From positions 1 to 64,000 of the forward strand of contig NZ_JAVDPW010000013.1 in assembly GCF_031453975.1 (NCBI RefSeq): DNA of 64,000 bases, written 5' to 3'. The notes beneath the pieces are model-generated. The model was given only the letters and a program-made list of their open reading frames with translations. It made no database searches and was not told the origin of the DNA. Below, one piece after another: positions 1 to 8,825 of this stretch; position 1 is the first letter of the stretch; the number at the start of each line of letters is the position of its first letter. Source of the stretch: Inquilinus ginsengisoli_A. Lineage in GTDB: Bacteria; Pseudomonadota; Alphaproteobacteria; DSM-16000; Inquilinaceae. Made by a program: the position numbers and the translations under genes.

Positions 1-60
1 CCGGACCGGGGCATCCCGCTCTCGCGGAATGATCCTTTCTACCCTCTTTCCAACAGACAA

Positions 61-144
61 TTGCGAGGAGGCGAAGCCGACGAAGCAATCCATGGCGCCG
101 GTATGAGCAGCCCCATGGATTGCTTCGCTGCGCTCGCAATGACG
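61..144. repeat. Palindromic intergenic repeat, family R2 (copy 1)
   Basis: The left arm reads TTGCGAGGAGGCGAAGCCGA and continues to GAAGCAATCCAT; the right arm ATGGATTGCTTCGCTGCGCT ends in CGCAATGACGG. The two arms pair as an imperfect hairpin. Close copies lie at 24072-24160 and, more diverged, 8502-8640. It sits downstream of prfB (minus) and could help end transcription. Such palindromes are widespread between genes in Alphaproteobacteria. Confidence 0.75.
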
Positions 145-180
145 GGTGAGGAAAGCCCTCGCGGGAGAGCTCCCACCTGA

Positions 181-1306
181 TCAGCCGGTCTGAAGGTCCT
201 CGCCCTGCCCCTTGAGCCTCGCGGCCAGCGACGCCTCGAGGAACTGGTCGATGTCGCCGTCCAGCACCGCCGAGGAGGCGCTGGTTTCGACCCCGGTGCG
301 CAAATCCTTCACCATCTGGTATGGCTGCAGCACGTAGCTTCGGATCTGGTGGCCCCAGCCGATCTCGGACTTCTCGGCGTTCAGCGCATCGGCCTGGGCC
401 TCGCGGATCTTCAGCTCGCGCTCGTAGAGCCGGGCCCGCAGCATGTCCATCGCCATGGCCCGGTTGCGGTGCTGCGACCGGTCGTTCTGGCAGGCGACGA
501 TGACGCCGGTCGGCATATGGGTGATGCGGATCGCCGAATCCGTCTTGTTCACATGCTGGCCGCCGGCGCCGGAGGCCCGGTAGGTGTCGACCTTCAGATC
601 CTTGTCCAGGATCGTGATCTCGATCGTGTCATCGACCACCGGCGACACCGAGGCCGAGGCGAAGCTGGTGTGGCGCCGCGCCGCGCTGTCATAGGGGCTG
701 ATCCGGACCAGGCGGTGCACGCCCGATTCGGTCTTCAGCCAGCCATAGGCGTTGTGGCCCTTGATCAGCACCGTGGCCGACTTGATCCCGGCCTCTTCGC
801 CCGGGCTTTCCTCCAGCCACTCGACCTTGAAGCCGTGCTGTTCGGCCCAGCGCACATACATGCGCAGCAGCATCTGGCCCCAGTCCTGGGCCTCGGTGCC
901 GCCGGCGCCGGCATTGACCTCGAGATAGCAGTCGTTGCCGTCGGCTTCGCCGGACAGCAGGCTTTCCAGCTGCTTCTTCGCCACTCGCTGGGCCAGCTGG
1001 CCCAGCTCCGCCTCGGCGCCGGCCAGCACTTCGGCGTCGCCTTCGGCCTCGGCCAGCTCGATCAGGCCGAGCGTGTCCTCGAACTCGCCGGCCATCGCCT
1101 TGTAGGCGCCGATGGCGTCATCGAGATGGGTGCGTTCGCGCAGCAGCGTCTGCGCCTTGTCGGGGCTGTCCCAGAGCTTGGGGTCCTCGGCGAGGGTGTT
1201 CAGTTCGTCCAGGCGTCTGACGGAGTTATCCCAGTCAAAGAGACCTCCTCAGCAGCGCGAGCGACTGCTTGATGTCATTGGCCATGGCTTCGGTCTCGGC
1301 ACGCAT
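181..1306 (-). CDS. prfB: Peptide chain release factor 2 (RF2), with programmed +1 frameshift
   Basis: RF2 reads UGA and UAA stop codons and triggers peptide release on the ribosome. The protein is encoded in two frames. A 23-codon first part starts at ATG 1304-1306, preceded by GAGAGGA, and ends at an in-frame UGA (1235-1237). A +1 shift there continues into the main frame and gives 374 residues, the usual RF2 length. The peptidyl-hydrolysis motif GGQ is seen in GAGGQHVNKTDS. The stop-recognition loop is SPY (RISPYDSAARRHTSF) where E. coli has SPF. Low RF2 raises frameshifting, so the gene autoregulates. Annotating only the main frame would wrongly start the protein at an internal Met (1095). 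It is followed downstream by an R2 palindrome. Confidence 0.97.
1234..1249 (-). promoter_or_regulatory. prfB +1 recoding signal
   Basis: On the minus strand the sequence is AGGAGG TCT CTT TGA C. An internal Shine-Dalgarno-like AGGAGG (1244-1249) stands three bases before the CTT slippery codon, which is followed by the UGA stop and a C. The spacing matches the E. coli prfB signal (AGGGGG TAT CTT TGA C). After the shift, decoding resumes with GAC TGG GAT. Confidence 0.96.
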
Positions 1307-1471
1307 CGGCGCGTTCCTCTCGAAAATCCGTTCGTGTCGGGCGGCTCGCCTGCCGGCGATCCGTCCGTTCAGCTTCGGGATGTATGATGGATCGGCGGCA
1401 AGGTAAAGGCCACGAGCCGGAAAAGACCCCACTGCCCCGCCTCCTCCTTCCCGTCATCCCGCGAATCTTTC

Positions 1472-1546
1472 CCGTCATCCCCGCGAAAGCGGGGATCTCG
1501 TCGCAGCCCGATCAGCGAGAGATTCCCGCTTTCGCGGGAATGACGA
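1472..1546. repeat. Palindromic repeat, family R3 (CGTCATTCCCGCGAAAGCGGG type)
   Basis: Two inverted arms, CGTCATCCCCGCGAAAGCGG and TTCCCGCTTTCGCGGGAATG, flank a short spacer. Each arm is itself a small hairpin around CGAAAG. Related copies lie at 26148-26242 and 61319-61413. It occupies the space upstream of prfB and downstream of the DUF3293 gene. Confidence 0.75.
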
Positions 1547-1572
1547 CCCGTGGAAAGGGGGAATGCGCACCC

Positions 1573-2028
1573 TCAATCCAGCCCCTCGGCGAAGGCGTCG
1601 AGCAGGATCCGGGTCGGCACCAGCCGCGCGGGGCGGCCGGGGGCGAACCAGACGACGGCGTTCTGCCCGAAGCTCTCGGCCAGCTCCAGCAGGTCGTCGA
1701 GCGGCATATTGAGCACCAACAGGCCATGCTCCCACCAGGCGGCGTCCAGACCGGCGCCGGTGTGCGGCACGGCGTCGAAGCCGTGGGCCCGCACCGCCGC
1801 CGCCAGCCGCACCCGCGCCGCCGCGTTCTCGGCCTCGGTCAGCCGGCGGCTGCGCGGGTTGTCGGCGGTGATGAAGCCGGCATGGGTCGACCCGCGGCCC
1901 GCCAGCCACGCCTCGGCGGCCGGGTTGCGCCGGTCGACCCGCACGTCGTGTTCGATCCCGTCGGCGACGAAGAGGTAGCGGGTGTCCCGGTAGGCTTCGA
2001 GCAGCCGGATGAAGCCCCCGAGATCCAT
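1573..2028 (-). CDS. DUF3293 domain protein
   Basis: A 151-residue cytosolic protein of unknown function. The family features are visible: the segment FITADNPRSRRLTEAENAA near residues 52-70, and LAESFGQNAVVWFAPG near the C-terminus, matching the conserved 'FITAxNPxS' and 'FGQNAxxW' motifs of DUF3293. It has no signal peptide or membrane segment. The start is Met at 2028, close downstream of the DUF4242 gene (36 bp gap), so the two may be co-transcribed. The family assignment is from memory of motif patterns; no biochemical role is known to me. Confidence 0.85.
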   Translation of the reverse strand: MDLGGFIRLLEAYRDTRYLFVADGIEHDVRVDRRNPAAEAWLAGRGSTHAGFITADNPRSRRLTEAENAAARVRLAAAVRAHGFDAVPHTGAGLDAAWWEHGLLVLNMPLDDLLELAESFGQNAVVWFAPGRPARLVPTRILLDAFAEGLD

Positions 2029-2064
2029 ATCCCTCTCCTGCGCCGACGGGCGACGGCTAAGGCG

Positions 2065-2349
2065 TCAGGCCGCCCGCTCGGTCGTCGGGTCGATCATCTT
2101 GCGGATTTCGGTGATCTTGGTCGCCGGAAAGCCGCTGATCTCGGCATGCTTGCGGATCACGCCCTCATCCTTGGCGAGGTAGACGCAGAAGGTCTTGTTG
2201 TCGGCGACATAGCTCTCGACCCACTGGATGTCGGGGCCGATCTGGCGCAGGGCGTCGTTGGACTTGGCCGCGGCGCCGCGCAGCTGGTCGCGCTCCAGGG
2301 AGCCGACGGCCGGGATATCACGTTCGATGATGAATTTACGAAGGGACAT
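2065..2349 (-). CDS. DUF4242 domain protein (SCO4226-like)
   Basis: A 94-residue single-domain protein. The pattern FIIERDIPAVG, then KSNDALRQIGPDIQWVESYV, then VYLAKDEGVIRKHAEISGFP and a terminal IDPTTE is typical of DUF4242, a ferredoxin-like fold family in which one Streptomyces member (SCO4226) binds nickel. Start chosen at ATG 2347-2349 because AGGAAG lies seven bases upstream; a GTG two codons earlier (2355) is the alternative. Located between the PBP1A gene and the DUF3293 gene on the same strand. Its role here is unknown. Confidence 0.87.
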   Translation of the reverse strand: MSLRKFIIERDIPAVGSLERDQLRGAAAKSNDALRQIGPDIQWVESYVADNKTFCVYLAKDEGVIRKHAEISGFPATKITEIRKMIDPTTERAA

Positions 2350-2424
2350 GATCACTCTTCCTGGGTTGGTACGATGGTGCCTCGTTCCCCCATTGCTTTC
2401 GTCTGATCCGGGTTGCGGCGGGCG

Positions 2425-4866
2425 TCAGTACAGCCCGCCGGTCCCGGTCGTCGCCTCCGGCACGGTGTCGCCGAAGCCGGTGGTGTCTCCTTCGGGCGCC
2501 GCCGCGCCCGAACCGGACAGCCGGTCGAGCGCGTAGCCGGTGCCGGGCTCGGTGCCCGGGCGGAACGCCTCCCAGATCGTGCTGCCGTCGTTGCCATAGG
2601 CGGGCTGGCCGGTCTGGCGGTCGATCTTGACCAGGCTGACGCCGGGCGGGATGCGGAAGGGCGGCACGTCCTTGCCCGTGAGGGCGGCGGACATGAAATC
2701 GCCGAAGATCGGCAGCGCCGCGGTCGACCCCCATTCCCGGGCACCCAGCGTCTTCGGGTCGTCGAAGCCGACATAGATCGCCACCACCAGGTCGGGGGCG
2801 AAGCCGACGAACCAGGCGTCCTTGGCATCGTTGGTGGTGCCGGTCTTGCCGGCCAGGGTGAAGCCCAGCTTGTTCAGCGCCGCGCCGGTGCCGCGCTGGA
2901 TCACGCCCTGCAGGATCGAGGTCATCTGGTAGGCCGAGACCGGATCGGCGATCTGCTCGCGCGTGTCCGGGATCACCGGCGTCGCCTGGTCGGCCCAGGG
3001 CTGGGCGCAGGTGTCGCAGGGCCGGTCGTCATGCCGGTAGATGGTCTTGCCGTTGCGGTCCTGGATCCGGTCGATGAAGGTCGGGATGATCTTCTTGCCG
3101 CCATTGGCGATCTGGCCGTACCCCGCCGCCATCTGCAGCGGCGTGGTCTCGCCGGCGCCGAGCGCCATGGAATAGAGCAGCGGCATGTCCTTGTAGACGC
3201 CGAAGCGCTGGGCCGTGTCGCGCACCTTGTCCAGCCCGAGGACCTGCAGCAGGCGCACCGTCATCGCGTTGCGCGACTTCTCCACGCCGACCCGCAGCGG
3301 CATCGGACCCAGGAAGGTGTGGTCGTCATTCTCCGGCTCCCAGGTCGAGGTGCCGGTGTCGATCGAGATCGGCGCGTCGTCGATGATGGTGGTCGGGGTG
3401 TAGCCGGCCTCGAGCGCGGTCAGGTAGACGAAGGGCTTGAAGCTGGACCCCGGCTGCCGCACCGCCTGGGTGCCGCGGTCGAATTCGCTCATCGCATAGT
3501 CGTAGCCGCCGGCGATCGCCATCACCCGCCCGGTGTTGGGGTCGAGCGCCACCAGGGCGCCCTGCACGTCGGGGATCTGGCGCAGGCCGAATTCCTGCGG
3601 GATCGCCTTGTCCTCCGGCACCGGGCCGGTCGGCTCGACCAGCACCACGTCGCCCTTGGCCAGCACATCGGCCGGCTTGCGCGGTTCGGCCCCGACATTC
3701 TGGTTCGACCGCCACGGCCGGGCCCATTTCATCCCGGCGAAGGGGATGGTGCCGCGGCTCTTGTCGGAGAAGCCGATGGCGGCGGATTTGGCGTCGACGT
3801 CCAGCACCACCGCCAGCTGCCAGTCGCCGGCGCCGGCCGGGCGCACGATCGCGGCCAGCTGCCCGGCCCAGTCTTCGAAGCCTTCGATCTTCTTCAGCGG
3901 CCCGCGCCAGCCATGCCGGGTGTCGTAGTTGCGCAGCCCGCTGCGCAGCGCCTGGTCGGCCAGGTCCTGCAGATGCGGGTCGAGCGAGGTGCGCACCGAC
4001 AGCCCGCCCTGGTACAGCGCGTCGTTGCCGTACAGGCGCTGCAGCTCACGCCGCACTTCCTCGGCAAAGTAGTTGGCGCTGACGAACTCGACCTGCCGGC
4101 GGTCCTTGGCCACCAGCGGCTCGGCCAGGGCCGCGTCGGCCTGGGCCTTGGTGATCGCGCCGTCCTCCAGCAGCCGGCCGATGACGTAGTTGCGGCGATT
4201 CACCGCAGCTTCCGGCTTGCTCTTGGGATCGTAGTTGCTCGGCGCCTTCGGCAGCCCGGCCAGGAAGGCGGCCTCGGACACCGTCAGGTCCTGCAGCGGC
4301 TTGTTGAAATAGGCCAGCCCCGCCGCCGCCACGCCATAGGCGCCGCGGCCGAGATAGATCTGGTTCAGGTACAGCTCGAGGATCTGCTGCTTGGTGAAGG
4401 TGCTTTCGATCCGCAGCGCCAGCAGCACCTCGCGGATCTTGCGGCTGATCGCCCGGTCCGGGGTCAGGAAGAAGTTGCGCGCGACCTGCTGGGTGATGGT
4501 CGAGGCGCCTTCGACGCGCTTGCCCGAGAGGTAGTTCTGCACGCCGCTGATCGCGGCCCGGGCGATGCCCTGCGGGTCGATGCCCGGATGGTCGTAGAAG
4601 CGCTGGTCCTCGGCCGAGACGAAGGCCTGCGCCACCAGGGGCGGGATCGCCGCAAAGGGGACGAACAACCGGTTCTGGTTGGCGTATTCAGCCATCAGCC
4701 GGCCGTCGGCCGCATGCAGCCGGGTGGTGATCGGCGGCGCGTAGTTGGCCAGCTGCGCCGTGTCCGGCAGGTCGCGGCCGAAATAGCTCGCGGCCGCGAA
4801 GACGCCGACCGCGGCGACGGCCAGCAGCAGGATGAGGGAGGACAGGAGCCAGCCGATCAGGCGCAT
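2425..4866 (-). CDS. mrcA: Penicillin-binding protein 1A (class A PBP)
   Basis: Bifunctional peptidoglycan synthase: a glycosyltransferase polymerises lipid II and a transpeptidase cross-links the stem peptides in the periplasm. The 813-residue protein has an N-terminal membrane anchor (residues about 5-27). The glycosyltransferase domain carries the catalytic glutamate in EDQRFYDHPGID (about 86) and STITQQVARNF. The transpeptidase domain has SSFK (474-477), SRN (531-533) and KTG (674-676). The Pro-containing linker and OB-like region lie between them. It is divergent from rne across a 589-bp gap. In related genomes an N-acetylmuramoyl-L-alanine amidase gene often sits between rne and mrcA; none is found here. 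Confidence 0.97.
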   Translation of the reverse strand: MRLIGWLLSSLILLLAVAAVGVFAAASYFGRDLPDTAQLANYAPPITTRLHAADGRLMAEYANQNRLFVPFAAIPPLVAQAFVSAEDQRFYDHPGIDPQGIARAAISGVQNYLSGKRVEGASTITQQVARNFFLTPDRAISRKIREVLLALRIESTFTKQQILELYLNQIYLGRGAYGVAAAGLAYFNKPLQDLTVSEAAFLAGLPKAPSNYDPKSKPEAAVNRRNYVIGRLLEDGAITKAQADAALAEPLVAKDRRQVEFVSANYFAEEVRRELQRLYGNDALYQGGLSVRTSLDPHLQDLADQALRSGLRNYDTRHGWRGPLKKIEGFEDWAGQLAAIVRPAGAGDWQLAVVLDVDAKSAAIGFSDKSRGTIPFAGMKWARPWRSNQNVGAEPRKPADVLAKGDVVLVEPTGPVPEDKAIPQEFGLRQIPDVQGALVALDPNTGRVMAIAGGYDYAMSEFDRGTQAVRQPGSSFKPFVYLTALEAGYTPTTIIDDAPISIDTGTSTWEPENDDHTFLGPMPLRVGVEKSRNAMTVRLLQVLGLDKVRDTAQRFGVYKDMPLLYSMALGAGETTPLQMAAGYGQIANGGKKIIPTFIDRIQDRNGKTIYRHDDRPCDTCAQPWADQATPVIPDTREQIADPVSAYQMTSILQGVIQRGTGAALNKLGFTLAGKTGTTNDAKDAWFVGFAPDLVVAIYVGFDDPKTLGAREWGSTAALPIFGDFMSAALTGKDVPPFRIPPGVSLVKIDRQTGQPAYGNDGSTIWEAFRPGTEPGTGYALDRLSGSGAAAPEGDTTGFGDTVPEATTGTGGLY

Positions 4867-5455
4867 CGGACCACGGGAGCAGTGATGGGGCGGCGGCCAG
4901 CCGCCCCGGAACGGCGGGGTTGACCCGGCAGGCCGGCCTCGACGCAGAAGCGGATAGTCCGCGATTGTGTTCCGGAGATGACCGGCACGGCGTCGGATCC
5001 TGCAGGGGCGGCCTCTGTTACCACGACGCCGCCCGCGAGTCAGGCCTTTGCCGCGGGCCGCCCGTTACCGCTGAAATCTACCATTGTCGAGACCGCACCG
5101 CCCCGGTATCGTGGCCACGCGACAGTCTGTCCGATCGGCCGATGCGAGGCCCGGTTCACCGGGGCTCCGAGTCGGTTGCGTGGATGTGCATCGATTTCCG
5201 CCGTGGAACGCCAGTCGAACGGCCGGCCACGATGTGCATTTGCGGGCGTCGGACGACATTGAGGATCAACTCGAGGCCGTGCCCCGGCGCATGCCGTGCC
5301 GGACCCGGTGGTCGCGAACCCCCCCGTCTGGCCTGCTGCGAAGCGCCGTTCTCGGGTGATCACGGTTCGCGACTCCGGCGGCCTCCGCAGGACAAGGACG
5401 CGCCGCGGCCCCGTCGGTCGCGCGGGGTCGCCGGCAGCGTCGCCAGGGTTTGTAC
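4867..5455. other. Non-coding gap between mrcA and rne (rne leader)
   Basis: This 589-bp divergent intergenic stretch shows no frame with family similarity. It must hold both promoters, but no strong -35/-10 pair is evident. RNase E messages in other proteobacteria carry long structured 5' leaders used for autoregulation, so much of this gap is probably the rne 5' UTR; that is inference. Several GC-rich inverted segments occur between 5370 and 5450. Confidence 0.45.
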
Positions 5456-8392
5456 ATGGCCAAAAGAATGTTGGTGGACGCCACCCATGCGGAAGAAACG
5501 CGGGTGGTGGTGTTGGACGGCAACCGTCTCGAGGAGTTCGATTTCGAGACCGAAGCCAAGAAGCAGCTCAAGGGCAATATCTATCTGGCCAAGGTGACGC
5601 GGGTCGAACCCTCGCTCCAGGCCGCCTTCGTCGAGTATGGCGGGAACCGGCACGGCTTCCTCGCCTTCTCCGAAATCCACCCCGACTACTACCGCATCCC
5701 GATCGCCGACCGCGACGCCATCCTGGCGCGCCAGGCGGCGGAGGCCGACGAGGCCGAGGCCCCGGCGGCCGAGGCCCCCTCGGCCGAACCGGCGCCGCGC
5801 CGCCGCCGCGGCCGCGGCGACCGCCGCCCGGCCCGCGCCGAGACGGCCGAGGCCGGCCCGAGCGAGGCCGCCCCAGGCGAGGCCACCGACAGCTTCGGCG
5901 GATCGAGCAGCGAGACCCCGGGCGAGGACGTGTTCGGCGAGACCGTGTCGTCCGAGGGCGACAGCGGCCCGGTCGGCCTGGCCCCGGCCACCGAGGCGCC
6001 GCAGGGCGACGACCCGACCCCCGCCGGGGGCGAGGACGGCAACGGTCACGACGGCCACCGCGAGACCAGCGTCGAGGTGATGGGCGGCGACGAGGCCGAG
6101 GAGGCCCGCGACCGCCGCTCGAAGCTGCCGAACTACCGCAACTACAAGATCCAGGAGGTCATCAAGCGCCGGCAGATCATGCTGGTGCAGGTGACCAAGG
6201 AGGAGCGCGGCAACAAGGGCGCCGCGCTGACCACCTACCTGTCGCTCGCCGGCCGCTACTGCGTGCTGATGCCGAACACGCCGCGCGGCGGCGGCATCAG
6301 CCGGAAGATCGCCAATCCCAAGGATCGCAAGAAGATGAAGGCGATCATGGATGATCTGGACGTGCCGGAAGGCATGGCCGTCATCCTGCGGACGGCGGGG
6401 CTGGAGCGCACCAAGCTGGAGATCCGGCGCGACCTCGACTACCTGCTGCGCCTGTGGGATTCGATCCGCCAGACCACGCTGCAGTCGACCGCGCCCTGCG
6501 CCATCCATGAGGAGGCGAACCTCATCAAGCGGGCGATCCGCGACCTCTATTCCAAGGACATCGACGACGTCCAGGTCGCCGGCGAGGAGGGCTACCGCAC
6601 CGCCAAGGACTTCATGCGCATGCTCATGCCGAGCCATGCCAAGAAGGTGCAGCCCTACCTGGACCAGGACGTCCCGCTCTTCCACCGCTTCAACGTGGAA
6701 GGCCAGATCGATGCGATGCACAGCCCGGTGGTGCAGCTGCGCTCCGGCGGCTACATCGTCATCAACCCGACCGAGGCGCTGGTCTCGATCGACGTCAACT
6801 CCGGCCGCTCGACCCGCGAGCGGAACATCGAGGAGACGGCGTACAAGACCAACCTCGAGGCCGCCGACGAGGTGGCCCGCCAGCTGCGCCTGCGCGACCT
6901 GGCCGGGCTGATCGTCATCGACTTCATCGACATGGAGGACGACCGCCACAACAAGGCGGTCGAGCATCGGCTGAAGGAGGCGATGCGGCAGGACCGCGCC
7001 CGCATCCAGCTCGGCCGGATCAGCGCCTTCGGCCTGTTGGAGCTGTCGCGCCAGCGGCTGCGCCCGAGCCTGATGGAGACGCATTTCGAGACCTGCGCCC
7101 ATTGCGGGGGCCTGGGCATGACCCGGACCACCGGCTCCGCGGCGCTGTCCGTCCTGCGCGCGATCGAGGAGGAGGGCATCCGCAAGCGCGCCTCCGAGGT
7201 CACGGTGCATGTCGCCACCGCCATGGCGCTGTACCTGCTCAACCAGAAGCGCGACGCCCTGGCCGACATCGAGCGGCGCTACGCCGTGCGGGTGCTGATC
7301 GAGGCCGATGACAGCCTGATCCCGCCGGCCCACCGGATCGAGCGCACCCGCGCCCGGGTCGAGGAACTGCCGGGCCAGATGGTGGTGCCGATCGACAACA
7401 CCGCCCGGATCATGGCCGAGACCGACGCCGCGTTCGAGAACGAGGTCGAGGAAGACGAGGTCGAGGTCGAGGAGGCGGAGGAGCCGGTGCAGGAGCAGCG
7501 CCAGCCGGCGCCGCAGCAGGGCCGCCAGCAGCAGCAGGGCCGCCCGCCGCAGCCGCGCCCCGAGCAGAGCCATCCTCGGGCTGCCGAGGGCGATGGCGAG
7601 GGCCGTGGCGGAAAACGCCGCCGCCGTCGTCGCGGTCGCCGGCGTGGCGACGAGGGCCATCGCGCCGACCAGCCCGCCGCCGTCGCCGCCGATGGCAGCT
7701 TCGGCTACGACCCGCGCGACGGCGAGGCCGATGACGGCCGCGGCATCGAGCCGTTCACGGTCGAGGCCGGCGACGCCGCGGCGCATGCCGAGCCGGAGAC
7801 CGAAGCGGTCACCGCCGAGGTCAGTGCGACCGACGTCGCCGTGGCCGAAGTGACCGTCGCCGAGGCCCCCGTGGCCGAGGCTGCGGCGCCCGAGCCGGTC
7901 CCGGCCGATATCGACGCCGCCGCTGCCGCCCAGGCCGAGGACGACAAGGCCCGCCGTCGCGGTCGCCGCGGCGGCCGTCGCCGGAAGGCGGACGATGCCG
8001 AGACGGTGGTCGAGGCCCAGGCCGGGGCCGTGACCGAAGCACCCGCCGAGCCGGTGGCCGCCGTGGTCGAGGCCCCGGTGGTGGAAGCGGTCGTGGCGGA
8101 GGCCGCACCGGCCGAAGCCGAGGCGCCGAAGCCGAAGCGTCGCGCCCCGCGCCGCAAGAAGACCGACCCGGTGGTCGAGGTCGCGGCCGAACCGGCACCG
8201 GAGCCGGTCGCCGAGGAAGCGGCGGCAGAGCCGGCCGCCGCGGCACCAGTCAATGGCGCCGCGCCGGTCGAGCCGGCGGCTGCACCCGAACCGGAGCCGG
8301 TGCCGGAGAATCTGGCGGTCGAGGCCAATCAGGTGGTCAACCAGCCGCCCGAGGCTCCGAAGCGCGGCTGGTGGCGGCGCAGCGAAGGCTGA
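5456..8392 (+). CDS. rne: Ribonuclease E
   Basis: Endoribonuclease that starts mRNA decay and processes rRNA and tRNA, and scaffolds the degradosome. 978 residues from ATG 5456, chosen over an upstream TTG (5450) because GGG lies about eight bases before it and the usual MAKRMLVDA start follows. The S1 domain (residues about 36-280) is split by an acidic, Ala- and Arg-rich insertion at about 93-220. The catalytic region has VSIDVNSGRSTRERN (about 443) and LIVIDFIDM (about 487), carrying the two metal-binding aspartates. The zinc-link CAHCGG is at about 547. The C-terminal 400 residues are low-complexity, with Arg blocks (KRRRRRRGRRR) that likely bind RNA, and Glu/Ala/Pro tracts. A strong terminator follows. 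Confidence 0.97.
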   Translation: MAKRMLVDATHAEETRVVVLDGNRLEEFDFETEAKKQLKGNIYLAKVTRVEPSLQAAFVEYGGNRHGFLAFSEIHPDYYRIPIADRDAILARQAAEADEAEAPAAEAPSAEPAPRRRRGRGDRRPARAETAEAGPSEAAPGEATDSFGGSSSETPGEDVFGETVSSEGDSGPVGLAPATEAPQGDDPTPAGGEDGNGHDGHRETSVEVMGGDEAEEARDRRSKLPNYRNYKIQEVIKRRQIMLVQVTKEERGNKGAALTTYLSLAGRYCVLMPNTPRGGGISRKIANPKDRKKMKAIMDDLDVPEGMAVILRTAGLERTKLEIRRDLDYLLRLWDSIRQTTLQSTAPCAIHEEANLIKRAIRDLYSKDIDDVQVAGEEGYRTAKDFMRMLMPSHAKKVQPYLDQDVPLFHRFNVEGQIDAMHSPVVQLRSGGYIVINPTEALVSIDVNSGRSTRERNIEETAYKTNLEAADEVARQLRLRDLAGLIVIDFIDMEDDRHNKAVEHRLKEAMRQDRARIQLGRISAFGLLELSRQRLRPSLMETHFETCAHCGGLGMTRTTGSAALSVLRAIEEEGIRKRASEVTVHVATAMALYLLNQKRDALADIERRYAVRVLIEADDSLIPPAHRIERTRARVEELPGQMVVPIDNTARIMAETDAAFENEVEEDEVEVEEAEEPVQEQRQPAPQQGRQQQQGRPPQPRPEQSHPRAAEGDGEGRGGKRRRRRRGRRRGDEGHRADQPAAVAADGSFGYDPRDGEADDGRGIEPFTVEAGDAAAHAEPETEAVTAEVSATDVAVAEVTVAEAPVAEAAAPEPVPADIDAAAAAQAEDDKARRRGRRGGRRRKADDAETVVEAQAGAVTEAPAEPVAAVVEAPVVEAVVAEAAPAEAEAPKPKRRAPRRKKTDPVVEVAAEPAPEPVAEEAAAEPAAAAPVNGAAPVEPAAAPEPEPVPENLAVEANQVVNQPPEAPKRGWWRRSEG

Positions 8393-8420
8393 CCCTCCTT
8401 CCGTCCTGTAGAACGCGAGA

Positions 8421-8451
8421 AGCCCGCCCGGTCCCACCGGGCGGGCTTTTT
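8421..8451 (+). terminator. Rho-independent terminator of rne
   Basis: Perfect 12-bp stem AGCCCGCCCGGT / ACCGGGCGGGCT with a CCC loop, followed directly by TTTTT. It starts 29 bp after the rne stop codon. Confidence 0.93.
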
Positions 8452-8501
8452 CGTTGCCGGCCGTGAGGCGGCGTTGCCGGCGACCTGCCTCGCCCTCTCT
8501 C

Positions 8502-8640
8502 CGTCATTGCGGGCGCAGCGAAGCAATCCATGCCCCGGCGTGAGACAGTGTTTCACGTGAAACAAAACGGGTACACGGGACCCGACGCCTTGCCCGCGGC
8601 GCGATGGATCGCCCGTCGGCTTCGCCTCCTCGCGATGACG
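8502..8640. repeat. Diverged R2 palindrome enclosing a parS motif
   Basis: The left end GTCATTGCGGGCGCAGCGAA leads to GCAATCCATG; the right end reads GATGGATCGCCCGTCGGCTT then CGCCTCCTCGCGATGACG. These match the arms of the R2 repeats at 61-144 and 24072-24160 in inverted order, but the central part is longer and contains the palindrome TGTTTCACGTGAAACA. Confidence 0.6.
8549..8564. other. parS centromere-like site 1
   Basis: The 16-mer TGTTTCACGTGAAACA is a perfect palindrome and identical to the broadly conserved ParB-binding parS consensus. An identical copy is at 38608-38623. Two exact copies of a specific 16-mer palindrome in 64 kb are not expected by chance, so ParB nucleation here is likely. 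This implies closeness to a replication origin. Confidence 0.85.
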
Positions 8641-8825
8641 AAGAATAAACAGCACAATGCATATGTTGTTTTTTTATTATTGACACAACCTCGCGTATGT
8701 TCGAGGTTCGCATCGGTCTTCGGGCCCGCGGGATTTTGACGGAAGCAGCTTGCGCCGCGTCATCAAACGCTAAAGCGCCACGACGTGAGTTCGTGGTTCC
8801 GGCACGTGATGCTGAGGAGCCGATC
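8641..8825 (+). promoter_or_regulatory. AT-rich promoter region and leader upstream of the Cys-rich peptide
   Basis: An AT-rich block (8640-8685, including a run of seven T) contains TTGACA at about 8680 and TATTAT just before it, the lowest-GC stretch in the window and a probable promoter. The following leader can form a hairpin from GACGG and CCGCGTC around GCAGCTTGC. No known riboswitch fits convincingly. It feeds the small Cys-rich ORF, the 70-residue protein gene and metQ. Confidence 0.4.

Noticed and set aside
2413..4923. Long open frame opposite mrcA
   Set aside because: Its translation lacks any domain and mirrors the codon pattern of PBP1A, which has all catalytic motifs.
8735..8790. 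SAM-II-like riboswitch before the leader peptide
   Set aside because: GCTTGC and AAACGCTAAAGCGCC recall parts of the SAM-II consensus, but the U-rich loop is absent and the pseudoknot cannot be drawn convincingly.
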